Shown here one piece after another: positions 49,035 through 57,143 of a DNA stretch of 64,000 bases (its first letter is position 1; each line of letters starts with the position of its first letter). The translations under genes were made by a program, and so were the position numbers. The stretch is taken from positions 310,001 to 374,000 of the forward strand of contig CAVPQY010000004.1 in assembly GCA_963707695.1 (NCBI GenBank), given 5' to 3'. The DNA comes from JAOPZW01 sp963707695. GTDB lineage: Bacteria > Actinomycetota > Thermoleophilia > Solirubrobacterales > Solirubrobacteraceae. Below the pieces are notes generated by a model. That model had not been told where the DNA came from. It ran no database searches and was given only the letters and a program-made list of their open reading frames with translations.

Positions 49035-50117
49035 ATGGCGGGTCGGATGGCCGACGACCTCGCCGCGCGCCTCGCGGCCCGCACCCTGGCGCTCGTGGAC
49101 GCGCCCTCGGAGTCGCGTCACGAGGCGGCGCTGGCCGCGTCCGTGCTGGCGGAGCTGCGCTCCGCGGGGGTCGACGCGCGCGACGCGGGCGACACCTGCG
49201 TCCTGGCCGGGACGACCGCCCGCGGCGACCGGCCGCTCGTCCTCCTGGCCGGCCACCTCGACACGGTGCCCGCCCAGGGCAACCGTCCCGGGCGCCTCGA
49301 GGACGGGGTCGTGCACGGGCTCGGCGCGGCGGACATGAAGGGCTCGGTCGCCGTGATGCTCGAGCTCGCGCTGCGCCCGCCCGCGGAGCGCACGGTCGAC
49401 TTCGGCGTCGTGCTCTTCGGGCGCGAGGAGCTGCCCGTGGCCGAGAGCGCGCTCGGGCCGCTGCTCGCGCGCGAGCCGGGCCTGCGCGAGGCGGACGTCG
49501 CCGTCGTCATGGAGCCCACCGCGGGGGCGCTGCAGGCGGGGTGCCTGGGGAACGTCAACGCCACCTGGACGTTCCACGGCCGCAGCGGCCACTCGGCGCG
49601 GCCGTGGCTGGCCGACAACGCCATCCACCGCGCCGCCCGCGGCATCGCCGCCCTCGCCGACGTCGCGCCCCTGCGGCGGAGCTTCGACGGGCTGTCCTTC
49701 ACCGAGGTCGTCTCCGTGACGCAGATCGCGGGCGGGATCGCCCAGAACGTCGTCCCGGACCGCTGCACGGCGCACGTCAACCTGCGCTACGCCCCGGGCC
49801 GCGAGGCGGCGGCGGCCGAGGCGCTGCTGCACGGCTGGTGCGACCCGCACGGCGAGCTCGTGGTCGACTCGAACGCCCCGAGCGCGCCCGTGGCGACCGC
49901 CAACCCGCTCGTCGGGGGCCTGCGCGCGGCCGGCGACCTGCGCCTGGAGGCCAAGCAGGCGTGGACCCCGGTGGCGGAGTTCGCCGCCGCCGGCGTCGAC
50001 GCGGTGAACTTCGGCCCCGGCGACCCGGCCCAGGCCCACACCCGCGAGGAGCACGTCGCCGTCGGGTCGCTCGTCGACGCCCACCGCACGCTGGAGCGCT
50101 TCCTGTGCCGCCCGTGA
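49035..50117 (+). CDS. dapE: Succinyl-diaminopimelate desuccinylase
   Basis: This 360-residue M20-type metallopeptidase has LLAGHLDTVPAQGNRPG (first metal His and catalytic Asp), LGAADMKGSVAVMLE (bridging Asp) and FGREELPVAESAL (catalytic and metal Glu). VVMEPTAGALQAGCLGNVNA and TFHGRSGHSARPWLADNAIH are the dimerisation-domain motifs of DapE. NFGPGDPAQAHTREEHVAVG holds the last metal His. It frees succinate from N-succinyl-LL-DAP in lysine and peptidoglycan synthesis. It is coupled to the aminotransferase downstream (GTGA). Confidence 0.9.
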   Translation: MAGRMADDLAARLAARTLALVDAPSESRHEAALAASVLAELRSAGVDARDAGDTCVLAGTTARGDRPLVLLAGHLDTVPAQGNRPGRLEDGVVHGLGAADMKGSVAVMLELALRPPAERTVDFGVVLFGREELPVAESALGPLLAREPGLREADVAVVMEPTAGALQAGCLGNVNATWTFHGRSGHSARPWLADNAIHRAARGIAALADVAPLRRSFDGLSFTEVVSVTQIAGGIAQNVVPDRCTAHVNLRYAPGREAAAAEALLHGWCDPHGELVVDSNAPSAPVATANPLVGGLRAAGDLRLEAKQAWTPVAEFAAAGVDAVNFGPGDPAQAHTREEHVAVGSLVDAHRTLERFLCRP

Positions 50118-51271
50118 ACCCGGTCCTGGCGGCGATGCGCCCCTACCCCTTCGCCCGCGTGAACGAGGCGAAGGCCGCGGCGGCCGCGCGCGGGGTCGAC
50201 GTCATCGACTTCGGCGTCGGCGAGCCGCGCGAGCCGACGCCGGCGTTCGTGCCCGCCGCGCTCGTCGCGGCGCTGGAGGCCCAGCCCGTGTCGGCGTACC
50301 CGTCCGCGGCCGGGCTGCCCGGGCTGCGCGCCGCCGTCGCGGCGTGGGTGGGCCGGCGCTTCGGGGTCGCGCTCGACCCCGACGCCGAGGTCGTCCCGAC
50401 GCACGGCTCCAAGGAGGTCGTGTTCTCGCTGGCCCAGGTCGTGTGCGGCCGCGGCGACCGCGTCGCCGTGACCACGCCCGGCTACCCGGTGCCCGAGCGC
50501 GGCGCCCTGTTCGCCGGCTGCGAGGTCGTGCCCGTGCCGCTGCGTCCCGACCGCGCGTGGCGGCCCGACCTCGACGCCGTCGACTGGGCCGGCGTGCGGC
50601 TGCTGTGGCTGAACTTCCCGAACAACCCGACCGGCTCGGTGGCCCCGCCGGGGCTCTACGAGCAGGCGGCGGCGCTCGGGCGCGAGCACGGCTTCGTGGT
50701 CGCCTCCGACGAGGCCTACTCGGAGCTGTGGTTCGACGGCGACCCGCCCGGGTCGGCGCTCCAGGTGCCCGACCGGCGCGGCGTCGTCGTCCTCAACACG
50801 CTCTCCAAGCGGTCCTCCATGCCCGGCTACCGGTCCGGCTTCGTCGCCGGCGACCCGGACGTGCTCGCTGCGCTCAGGCGCTTCCGGCCCAACACCGGCG
50901 TGCTGTCGCAGGACTTCGTCCAGCGCGCCGCGATCGCCGCCTGGGAGGACGAGGCCCACGTCGTGGAGGTGCGGGACCGCTACCGGGCCAAGCGGGACGT
51001 GCTGCTGCCCGCCCTGCGGGCCGCCGGGCTCGAGCCCGCCGGCGGCCCGGCGTCGTTCTTCCTCTGGCTGCGCCTGGCCGGGAGCGACGGCGGGCGCCCG
51101 GCCGACGACGAGGCCGCGGCGCTGGCGCTGCTCGACGACCACGGGCTGTCGCTGGCGCCCGGGTCGTACCTCGGGCCCGGCGGCGCGGGGCACCTGCGCC
51201 TCGCGCTCGTACCCACGCCCGAGCGCTGCGCCGAGGCGGCGCGGCGCCTGGCCTCGGTCCGCGTCGCCTAG
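50114..51271 (+). CDS. dapC: Succinyldiaminopimelate transaminase
   Basis: This 385-residue PLP class I aminotransferase has the PLP Lys in VLNTLSKRSSMPGYRSGFVA. Other family residues lie in VTTPGYPVPERGALFAG, LWLNFPNNPTGSVAPPGLY and VASDEAYSELWFDG. The opening MRPYPFARVNEAKAAAAARG and DFGVGEPREPTPAFV match DapC of actinobacteria. It converts N-succinyl-2-amino-6-ketopimelate to N-succinyl-LL-DAP, the step before DapE. The stop overlaps the convergent dapD gene by four bases. GTG start; an in-frame ATG seven codons later is also possible. Confidence 0.85.
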   Translation: MNPVLAAMRPYPFARVNEAKAAAAARGVDVIDFGVGEPREPTPAFVPAALVAALEAQPVSAYPSAAGLPGLRAAVAAWVGRRFGVALDPDAEVVPTHGSKEVVFSLAQVVCGRGDRVAVTTPGYPVPERGALFAGCEVVPVPLRPDRAWRPDLDAVDWAGVRLLWLNFPNNPTGSVAPPGLYEQAAALGREHGFVVASDEAYSELWFDGDPPGSALQVPDRRGVVVLNTLSKRSSMPGYRSGFVAGDPDVLAALRRFRPNTGVLSQDFVQRAAIAAWEDEAHVVEVRDRYRAKRDVLLPALRAAGLEPAGGPASFFLWLRLAGSDGGRPADDEAAALALLDDHGLSLAPGSYLGPGGAGHLRLALVPTPERCAEAARRLASVRVA

Positions 51272-52206
51272 CGGTTGGCGTGCAGGGCGGCGTTCAGGCC
51301 GCCCCAGCGCCCCGTGCGCGGGCCCGCCTCGACGGCCCCGTCGACGCTGTTGCGCCGGAAGAGCAGGTCCGAGGACCCCGACAGCTCGCGGGCCTTGACC
51401 ACGGAGCCGTCGGGCAGCCGCACGCGGGTGCCGGCCGTGACGTACAGGCCGGCCTCGACGACGCAGCGGTCGCCGAGCGAGATCCCCAGGCCCGAGTTCG
51501 CGCCCAGCAGGCAGTCCGCGCCGACCGCGATGACCTCGCGGCCGCCGCCCGAGAGGGTCCCCATGATCGAGGCCCCGCCGCCGACGTCGGACCCGTCGCC
51601 GACGACGACGCCCGCGCTGATGCGTCCCTCGACCATCGACGTCCCGAGGGTGCCGGCGTTGTAGTTCACGAACCCCTCGTGCATGACCGTCGTGCCCTCG
51701 GCCAGGTGCGCGCCCAGGCGGACGCGGTCGGCGTCGGCGATCCGCACGCCGGACGGCGTGACGTAGTCGGTCATCCGCGGGAACTTGTCGACGCCGTGGA
51801 CGCCGAGGTGCCCTCCGGCCGCGCGGACCTCGAGCCGCAGCGCGTCGAGCCGCTCGGGCGCCACGGGACCGGCACTGGTCCACGCGACGTTCGCCAGCAC
51901 GCCGAAGACGCCGTCGAGGTTCACGGAGCGCGGGCGCACGAGCCGGTGCGAGAGCAGGTGCAGCCGCAGGTACGCGTCGGCCGCGTCGGCCGGCTCGGCC
52001 TGCAGGTCGTGCACGACGGTCGTCACCGGGACGAGCCGCACGCCGCGGTCCTCGGCGTGCCGCTCGGATGCCGGCAGGCCCGGCACCGGGGGCGCCTCCA
52101 GGCCCAGGGCGGGCGCCGGGTACCACGTGTCGAGCGTCGTCCCTGACGCCTCGTCGACCGTGGCCAGGCCGTGCCCGGCGGCGGCGGAGGGCGGCTCGCT
52201 GCTCAT
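51268..52206 (-). CDS. dapD: Tetrahydrodipicolinate N-succinyltransferase
   Basis: This 312-residue protein is the longer actinobacterial DapD. The N-terminal domain runs to SVNLDGVFGVLANVAWTSAG. A left-handed beta-helix follows: HLGVHGVDKFPRMTDYVTPS, DADRVRLGAHLAEGTTVMHE, GFVNYNAGTLGTSMVEGRIS and DGSDVGGGASIMGTLSGGGR. It succinylates tetrahydrodipicolinate before DapC. GLYVTAGTRVRLPDGSVVKA is close to the C-terminal end. TAGCGT lies eight bases before the ATG. It and dapF are on the minus strand, converging on dapE-dapC. Confidence 0.9.
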   Translation of the reverse strand: MSSEPPSAAAGHGLATVDEASGTTLDTWYPAPALGLEAPPVPGLPASERHAEDRGVRLVPVTTVVHDLQAEPADAADAYLRLHLLSHRLVRPRSVNLDGVFGVLANVAWTSAGPVAPERLDALRLEVRAAGGHLGVHGVDKFPRMTDYVTPSGVRIADADRVRLGAHLAEGTTVMHEGFVNYNAGTLGTSMVEGRISAGVVVGDGSDVGGGASIMGTLSGGGREVIAVGADCLLGANSGLGISLGDRCVVEAGLYVTAGTRVRLPDGSVVKARELSGSSDLLFRRNSVDGAVEAGPRTGRWGGLNAALHANR

Positions 52207-52214
52207 GGCCCTGG

Positions 52215-52220
52215 ACGCTA
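52215..52220 (-). promoter_or_regulatory. Leaderless-type -10 (TAGCGT) for dapD
   Basis: TAGCGT on the minus strand lies eight bases before the ATG at 52206. It overlaps the dapF stop codon (TAG). Confidence 0.4.
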
Positions 52221-53042
52221 GCCGACGCCGTCGGCGGCCCGCAGGTCGGCGACGAGCTCGGGGCTGAGCTCGCCCGCGAACACCGGCACGGCCCAGCCCT
52301 CGAGGTCGACGTGGAGGTCCTCGCCGACGTCGACGACGAGCTCGCCGCCGTCGAGCCGGACGGTGACCGGGGAGTCGCCGCCGCGCAGGACGTGCGCCAC
52401 GGCCGCGCCGCAGGCCCCGGTGCCCGACGCCTGCGTCTCCCCCACCCCGCGCTCGAAGATCCGCGCCCGCAGCGTGCGCGGGCCGAGCTCGGTGTACCAC
52501 GAGACGTTCGTGCGGCCCGGGAACTGCGGGTCGTGCTCGATCGTCGGGCCGATCGCCGGCAGGTCGAGCGCCTCGAGCTCGGCCTCGGAGCCGACGTGGA
52601 TCGCCGTCTGGGGGTTGCCGATGGACAGGTGCTGGAAGGCGAAGCCGCCCGAGGCGCCCTGGTGGCGCAGCACCGCGCGCCCCAGGTCCATGCGGCAGGT
52701 CGTGGCTGAGAGGATCGTCGGGCGGACCTCGCCGGCGGCGGTCTGGACCGAGAACTGCCGGGCGTCCGTCCAGCCCGCGCGGCGCAGGTACAGGACGGCC
52801 TCGCGCGCCCCGTTGCCCGAGAGCTCGGCCTCCGAGCCGTCGGGGTTGAAGATGCGCAGCCGGGCCACGAAGCCGGGGGCGTCGGGCGGCCCGAGCTCGA
52901 GGACGCCGTCCGCGCCGACGCCCGCGTGGCGGTCGCAGAGGCGCCGCACAACGGCGGGGTCCAGCGGGACGGGCAGGGCCCCGCGCTCGACGACCAGGTA
53001 GTCGTTGCCGAGGGCCTGCCACTTCTCGAAGCGGGCGGCCAC
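52218..53042 (-). CDS. dapF: Diaminopimelate epimerase homologue with both catalytic cysteines replaced by serine
   Basis: This 274-residue DapF has the usual two mirror halves. The pattern is FEKWQALGNDYLVVERGALP, DRHAGVGADGVLELGPPDA, DGSEAELSGNGAREAVLYLR and ERGVGETQASGTGACGAAVA. In canonical DapF the last two read CGNG and A-C-G-T/S-G, where the Cys pair removes and adds the proton. Here both positions are Ser (SGNG and ASGTG). The rest is intact. It may be a natural Ser/Ser variant or a lost-function paralogue. TAGAGT lies ten bases before the GTG at 53042. The gene precedes dapD. Confidence 0.8.
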   Translation of the reverse strand: MAARFEKWQALGNDYLVVERGALPVPLDPAVVRRLCDRHAGVGADGVLELGPPDAPGFVARLRIFNPDGSEAELSGNGAREAVLYLRRAGWTDARQFSVQTAAGEVRPTILSATTCRMDLGRAVLRHQGASGGFAFQHLSIGNPQTAIHVGSEAELEALDLPAIGPTIEHDPQFPGRTNVSWYTELGPRTLRARIFERGVGETQASGTGACGAAVAHVLRGGDSPVTVRLDGGELVVDVGEDLHVDLEGWAVPVFAGELSPELVADLRAADGVG

Positions 53043-53052
53043 TGCCGCGGGG

Positions 53053-53058
53053 ACTCTA
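53053..53058 (-). promoter_or_regulatory. Leaderless-type -10 (TAGAGT) for dapF
   Basis: TAGAGT on the minus strand lies ten bases before the GTG at 53042 and overlaps the miaA stop (TAG). Confidence 0.4.
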
Positions 53059-54006
53059 CGGCGTGCCCGCCGGGCCCAGCACCTCGGCGGCCACCTCCTC
53101 GGGCGCTCGTCCGGTGACGTCGACGAGCGTGACGCCCTCCAGGCGGCGCAGCCACGTCAGCTGGCGCTTGGCGTAGTTGCGGGTGCGCCGCTGCATCGCC
53201 GCGACGTCACCCGCGAGCAGCTCCTCGAAGCCGAGCGCCGCACGGGCGGTGGGCGATGCCCCCGCGCGGTGCGCGGCGCGGACCTCGTCGACCGCCCCGG
53301 CGGCGACCATGGCCTCCACGCGCGCGTCGATCCGGGCGTAGAGCGCGTCGCGCTCCATCGTCAGGCCGACGAGCCGTGTCGGGTGGCGGGTGTCCGCCGT
53401 CCAGAGGCGGTTCGGTCCCCCGGGCGGCTCGAGCTGCCCCAGCTCGGCGAGCTCGAGGGCGCGGACGACGCGGCTGCGGTCGGTCGAGGGGATCCGCTCG
53501 GCCGCCCACGGCGCCACCTGGGCCAGGCGCCGGTGCAGTGCGGCCGGGCCCTGCGCGGCGACCTCCTCCTCCAAGCGGGCGCGCAGCTCGTCGGGCGGGG
53601 GCGGGCGCAGGTCGAGGTCGGCGAGCGCCGCCCGCAGGTAGAGGCCGGTGCCGCCGACGACGACGGGCGTCGCCCCCTCCGCGAGGAGGCCGTCGATCTC
53701 GGCGTGGGCCAGCCCGGCGAACGCCCCCGCGCTCGAGCGGGCGTCGACGGGCAGGAAGGAGACGAGCCGGTGCTCGAGCCGCCGCTGCTGCGCGGGCGTC
53801 GCGACGCCCGTGAGGACCTCCAGGCCGCGGTAGACCTGCAGGGCGTCGGCCGAGACGGCGACGGGGCGCCGCCCGCTCGCACGCAGGCGGTCCGCCACCG
53901 CGAGGGCGACGTCGGTCTTCCCCACGCCGGTGGGGCCGAAGAGGGCGAGGACGGTCCAGTCGCCGCCGGGACGCTCCCTGCGGACCTCGCCGCTGCCGGT
54001 GCGCAC
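53056..54006 (-). CDS. miaA: tRNA dimethylallyltransferase MiaA
   Basis: The start at 54006 (GTG) gives 316 residues, with the P-loop near the N-terminus as in other MiaA proteins. The motifs are VLALFGPTGVGKTDVALAVA, PVAVSADALQVYRGLEVLTG, RLVSFLPVDARSSAGAFAGL and PVVVGGTGLYLRAALAD. The helical domain has STDRSRVVRALELAELGQLE, and the C-terminal zinc-free tail has TRNYAKRQLTWLRRLEGVTL. It adds the prenyl group to A37 of tRNAs reading U-starting codons. It is upstream of dapF and 13 bases away. A shared -10 with the divergent FIST gene is seen at 54014-54021. Confidence 0.9.
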   Translation of the reverse strand: MRTGSGEVRRERPGGDWTVLALFGPTGVGKTDVALAVADRLRASGRRPVAVSADALQVYRGLEVLTGVATPAQQRRLEHRLVSFLPVDARSSAGAFAGLAHAEIDGLLAEGATPVVVGGTGLYLRAALADLDLRPPPPDELRARLEEEVAAQGPAALHRRLAQVAPWAAERIPSTDRSRVVRALELAELGQLEPPGGPNRLWTADTRHPTRLVGLTMERDALYARIDARVEAMVAAGAVDEVRAAHRAGASPTARAALGFEELLAGDVAAMQRRTRNYAKRQLTWLRRLEGVTLVDVTGRAPEEVAAEVLGPAGTP

Positions 54007-54013
54007 CCCGCGG

Positions 54014-54021
54014 AGTATGGT
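54014..54021. promoter_or_regulatory. Overlapping divergent -10 boxes for miaA and the FIST gene
   Basis: TATGGT (54016-54021) lies eight bases before the FIST ATG at 54030. On the minus strand CATACT (54014-54019) lies seven bases before the miaA GTG at 54006. The two boxes share four bases. Confidence 0.45.
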
Positions 54022-54029
54022 CAACCGGC

Positions 54030-55190
54030 ATGGCCGTCCGCATCGGGTGCGGGCTCTCCACGAGCCCCGACCCACGTCAGGCCGCGCTCGCCGCGGCGGC
54101 CGTCGCCCGGGACGGGCTCGACGGCCGGGACGCCGATGCCGTCGCCGTGTTCTGCTCGGGGCGCCACCTCGAGGCCCCGGAGACGACGCTCGAGGCGGTC
54201 GCCGCGGTCCTCGCCCCGGCCGCGCTCGTCGGCTGCGGCGCCGGGGGCGTCCTCGGGGGCGGGCGCGAGGTCGAGGGCGGGACCGGCGTGGCCGTCTGGG
54301 CGGCGACGCTCGACGGCGGCGTCGCCGAGGCGTTCTGGGCCGAGACCGTCGAGGCCCCCGGCGGCGTGTCGGTGACCGGGCTGCCCGACCTGGACGGCGC
54401 GGCGGCGGTGATCCTCCTCCCCGACCCCGCGGGCTTCCCGACCGACCCCGTCCTCGGCGAGCTCGGGCGCCGCGCCCCGGGCGTCCCCGTCCTCGGCGGC
54501 CTGGCCAGCGCCCGGGGGAGCGATGGCAGCGTGCCGCTGTTCGTCGACGACGAGGTCGTCACCGGCGGCGCCGTGGGCCTGCGGCTCGACGGGGTCGAGG
54601 TGCTCCCCTGCGTCTCGCAGGGCGCCTCGCCCGTCGGACCGGAGCTCACCGTCACCGCCGCCGAGGGCAACGTCATCAGCGAGCTCGACGGTCGGCCGGC
54701 GCTGGAGGTCCTGCGCGACGCGCTCGAGGCCCTGCCGGCGTCCGAGCGCGCGCTCCTCGGCGGCGGGCTGCTGCTCGGCGTCGTCGTCCAGGGCGGCCAG
54801 CCGGACGTCCCCGACGACTTCCTCGTGCGCGGGCTGCTCGGCGCGGACCCCGAGGAGGGCACGGTGGCCGTCGGCGCGCTCGTCGAGGACGGGACCGTCG
54901 TGCGCCTGCACGCCCGCGACGCCGCGTGCGCCGACCGCGACCTGCGCGACGCGCTGGAGCTGCGCCGGGCCGCCCTCGGCGGCCAGGCGCCCGCGGGCTC
55001 GCTCGTCTTCACCTGCAACGGCCGCGGGCGCGGGATGTTCGGCACCGCCGACCACGACGCGGCCGCCATCGAGCACGAGCTCGGGGGCGCCCCGGCGGCC
55101 GGGTTCTTCGCCGCCGGCGAGATCGGGCCCGTGGGCGGCCGGCCCTGGCTTCACGGCTTCACGGCGACCGTGGCAGTCTTCCCCACATGA
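54030..55190 (+). CDS. FIST domain signalling protein
   Basis: This 386-residue protein has an N-terminal FIST domain (RIGCGLSTSPDPRQAALAAA, VFCSGRHLEAPETTLEAVAA, LVGCGAGGVLGGGREVEGGT). A C-terminal FIST_C domain follows (EVLPCVSQGASPVGPELTVT, VFTCNGRGRGMFGTADHDAA, FFAAGEIGPVGGRPWLHGFT). FIST proteins are small-ligand sensors, often with GGDEF or kinase partners. The 'GCG(A/G)GG' and 'CNGRG' phrases are the conserved ligand sites. No output domain is fused. Its stop overlaps the SDR start, so the two are co-translated. Confidence 0.85.
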   Translation: MAVRIGCGLSTSPDPRQAALAAAAVARDGLDGRDADAVAVFCSGRHLEAPETTLEAVAAVLAPAALVGCGAGGVLGGGREVEGGTGVAVWAATLDGGVAEAFWAETVEAPGGVSVTGLPDLDGAAAVILLPDPAGFPTDPVLGELGRRAPGVPVLGGLASARGSDGSVPLFVDDEVVTGGAVGLRLDGVEVLPCVSQGASPVGPELTVTAAEGNVISELDGRPALEVLRDALEALPASERALLGGGLLLGVVVQGGQPDVPDDFLVRGLLGADPEEGTVAVGALVEDGTVVRLHARDAACADRDLRDALELRRAALGGQAPAGSLVFTCNGRGRGMFGTADHDAAAIEHELGGAPAAGFFAAGEIGPVGGRPWLHGFTATVAVFPT

Positions 55191-55978
55191 ACCTCAACGG
55201 CCGCTCCGTCCTGCTCACCGGCGCCACGGGCGGGATCGGCCACGCGCTGGCCCGCCACCTGCACCGGGCGGGCGCCTCGCTCGTCCTCACCGGGCGCCGC
55301 ACCGACGTGCTCGAGCCGCTCGCCGCGGAGGTGGGCGGGCGCGCCCTCCCGGTCGACCTGGCCGACCGCGGCGCGGTCGAGGAGCTCGCGCGGACCTGCG
55401 CCGACGTGGACGCGCTCGTCGCCAACGCGGCGCTCCCCGCCTCCGGTCACCTGCTCGACTTCAGCGTCGAGCAGCTCGACCGGGCCCTGGAGGTCAACCT
55501 CCGGGCGCCGGTCGTGCTGGCGCGCGAGCTCGGCGAGCGGATGGCCGCGCGCGGCACCGGCCACCTGCTCTTCGTCTCCTCCCTGTCCGGGAAGGTCGGG
55601 ACGGGCGGGAGCAGCGTCTACAGCGCCACGAAGTTCGGCCTGCGCGGCTTCGGGCAGGGCCTGCGCGCCGACCTCGCGCCGTCCGGTGTCGGCGTGACGG
55701 TCGTGTTCCCGGGCTTCATCCGCGGCGCCGGCATGTTCCACGAGTCCGGGACGAAGCTGCCCAAGTTCGTCGGCACGAGCACCGCCGACGAGGTGGCCGC
55801 CGCCGCCGTGTCCGCGATCGAGCGCAACCGCGGCGAGGTCGACGTCGCCCCGATCGGGATGCGGGTGGGCACGACGCTCGGCGGCGTGGCGCCGCGTCTG
55901 AGCGAGAGCATCACGCAGCGCCTGGGCGGCGACGCGATCGCCAAGCAGATGGCCGCCGGGCAGCGCTCGAAGCGCTAG
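55187..55978 (+). CDS. SDR-family oxidoreductase
   Basis: This 263-residue protein has the NAD(P) motif LTGATGGIGHALARHL near residue 10. It also has LVANAALPASGHLLD, the catalytic Ser in LFVSSLSGKVG and Tyr-x3-Lys in VYSATKFGLRGFG. The tail (EVAAAAVSAIERNRGEVDVA) is like the YqjQ/DltE and hydroxysteroid-dehydrogenase-like groups rather than FabG. The start overlaps the FIST stop (ATGA). The substrate is unknown, and a link with the FIST sensor is suggested only by coupling. Confidence 0.8.
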   Translation: MNLNGRSVLLTGATGGIGHALARHLHRAGASLVLTGRRTDVLEPLAAEVGGRALPVDLADRGAVEELARTCADVDALVANAALPASGHLLDFSVEQLDRALEVNLRAPVVLARELGERMAARGTGHLLFVSSLSGKVGTGGSSVYSATKFGLRGFGQGLRADLAPSGVGVTVVFPGFIRGAGMFHESGTKLPKFVGTSTADEVAAAAVSAIERNRGEVDVAPIGMRVGTTLGGVAPRLSESITQRLGGDAIAKQMAAGQRSKR

Positions 55979-56010
55979 ACGGTCGCGCCGCGTGCGGGCT
56001 CGCCGCCGCA

Positions 56011-56043
56011 CGGCCGGGCGGCCGGGCGGCCGGGCGGCCGGCG
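56011..56043. repeat. Tandem 8-bp repeat CGGCCGGG
   Basis: About four copies of CGGCCGGG in a row lie in the gap between the convergent SDR and MscS genes. Each copy is itself palindromic in its CGGCCG core, so the region can fold as a hairpin and may act as a terminator in both directions. Confidence 0.5.
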
Positions 56044-56055
56044 CCGGGCCGGCGG

Positions 56056-57132
56056 CTAGGCGGCGTCGCTCGCGCGCGTGCTCTCCGGCGTGCGGCCCGT
56101 GGCGTCGTCGCTCGGCGACGGTGGAGCGGCCGGCGACGGCGGGGCGTCCGGCGACGGCGGGGCGGCCGGCGGCTCGGGGCGCCGGCCGTCCGGGCGCGCC
56201 GTCTCGCGGCCCACGGCCTCGAGGACCTCGCTGGCCAGCCGCGGCCCGTCGGCGGCGCGCTCCGGGACGGCCTGGATGCGCACCACCACCTCGTCGCCGT
56301 CGAGCTCCTCGAGGGTGATGCGCGGCGCCTCGCGGGTGGGGGTCGTCAGCGTCTGCTCGAGCAGGTGCTGGACGTCGAGCGGCGTGACGCCGGGGCGCAG
56401 GCGCGCACGGAGGTCGACGGCGGACGGCTCGCGCAACGGGACGACGGCCGCCGAGAGGACGACCGAGTTGGGGATCATGATCGCGTCCTCGCCGTTGGAG
56501 AGCGTCGTGTAGAGGAGCCCCAGGGAGCTCACGACGCCCTCCGTCGTGCCGGCGAGGTTGCCCGCCTGCAGGCGCACGCGCTCGCCGACGCGGAAGGGCC
56601 GGGCGCTGAGCAGCACCGTCCCGGCGATGACGTTGCCGAGCGTCTGCTGGGCGGCCAGGCCGACGACGACCGCGGTGAACGCGCCGCCGATCGTCAGCGT
56701 GCGCGGCGTCAGGCCGGCCACACGCGCGGCGACGACGACCGCGGCCAGCATGGTCACGAGGCGGATGAGGAAGCCGATCGTCCCGGCGGTGCCCGGGTCC
56801 AGGCGCCGGAACAGCGCCGGGCCGGCCGCCCGCCCGATGTCGCGGGCGAGCTGCCAGCCGACCATGAGCATCGCCAGAACGACGCCGATCCGGACCGGCA
56901 GGTCCCAGGCGCGGCCGAACAGTTCGTCGCGGTAGACCCAGACCGCGTAGAGCCCGAGCAGCAGCGGACCCAGGACGAGCGCCTGCAGGCGCGCGCGCTT
57001 GACCGCGGCCCGGCTGAGCTGTCGCGCGAGCCCGACCTCGCGCCACGAGTGGCTGCGCGTCGAGAACACGCGGCGGCGCTGTCCGTCGTCGTCGCTCACC
57101 CCAGGTGGCTCCCCGTCGCCAAGTCCCGGCAT
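56056..57132 (-). CDS. Mechanosensitive ion channel MscS-family protein
   Basis: This 358-residue protein has three to four helices (LQALVLGPLLLGLYAVWVYR, RIGVVLAMLMVGWQLARDIG, TIGFLIRLVTMLAAVVVAAR). The MscS pore-lining TM3 and beta domain is GGAFTAVVVGLAAQQTLGNV, then IAGTVLLSARPFRVGERVRL and TEGVVSSLGLLYTTLSNGED. The cytoplasmic end has VVVRIQAVPERAADG. A Pro-rich tail with PPSPDAPPSPAAPPSP follows and is not part of the channel fold. The channel releases solutes on hypo-osmotic shock. It is 11 bases after the radical SAM gene in the same direction and may share its SOS-box control. Confidence 0.85.
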   Translation of the reverse strand: MPGLGDGEPPGVSDDDGQRRRVFSTRSHSWREVGLARQLSRAAVKRARLQALVLGPLLLGLYAVWVYRDELFGRAWDLPVRIGVVLAMLMVGWQLARDIGRAAGPALFRRLDPGTAGTIGFLIRLVTMLAAVVVAARVAGLTPRTLTIGGAFTAVVVGLAAQQTLGNVIAGTVLLSARPFRVGERVRLQAGNLAGTTEGVVSSLGLLYTTLSNGEDAIMIPNSVVLSAAVVPLREPSAVDLRARLRPGVTPLDVQHLLEQTLTTPTREAPRITLEELDGDEVVVRIQAVPERAADGPRLASEVLEAVGRETARPDGRRPEPPAAPPSPDAPPSPAAPPSPSDDATGRTPESTRASDAA

Positions 57133-57143
57133 GCGGCGCCCGC

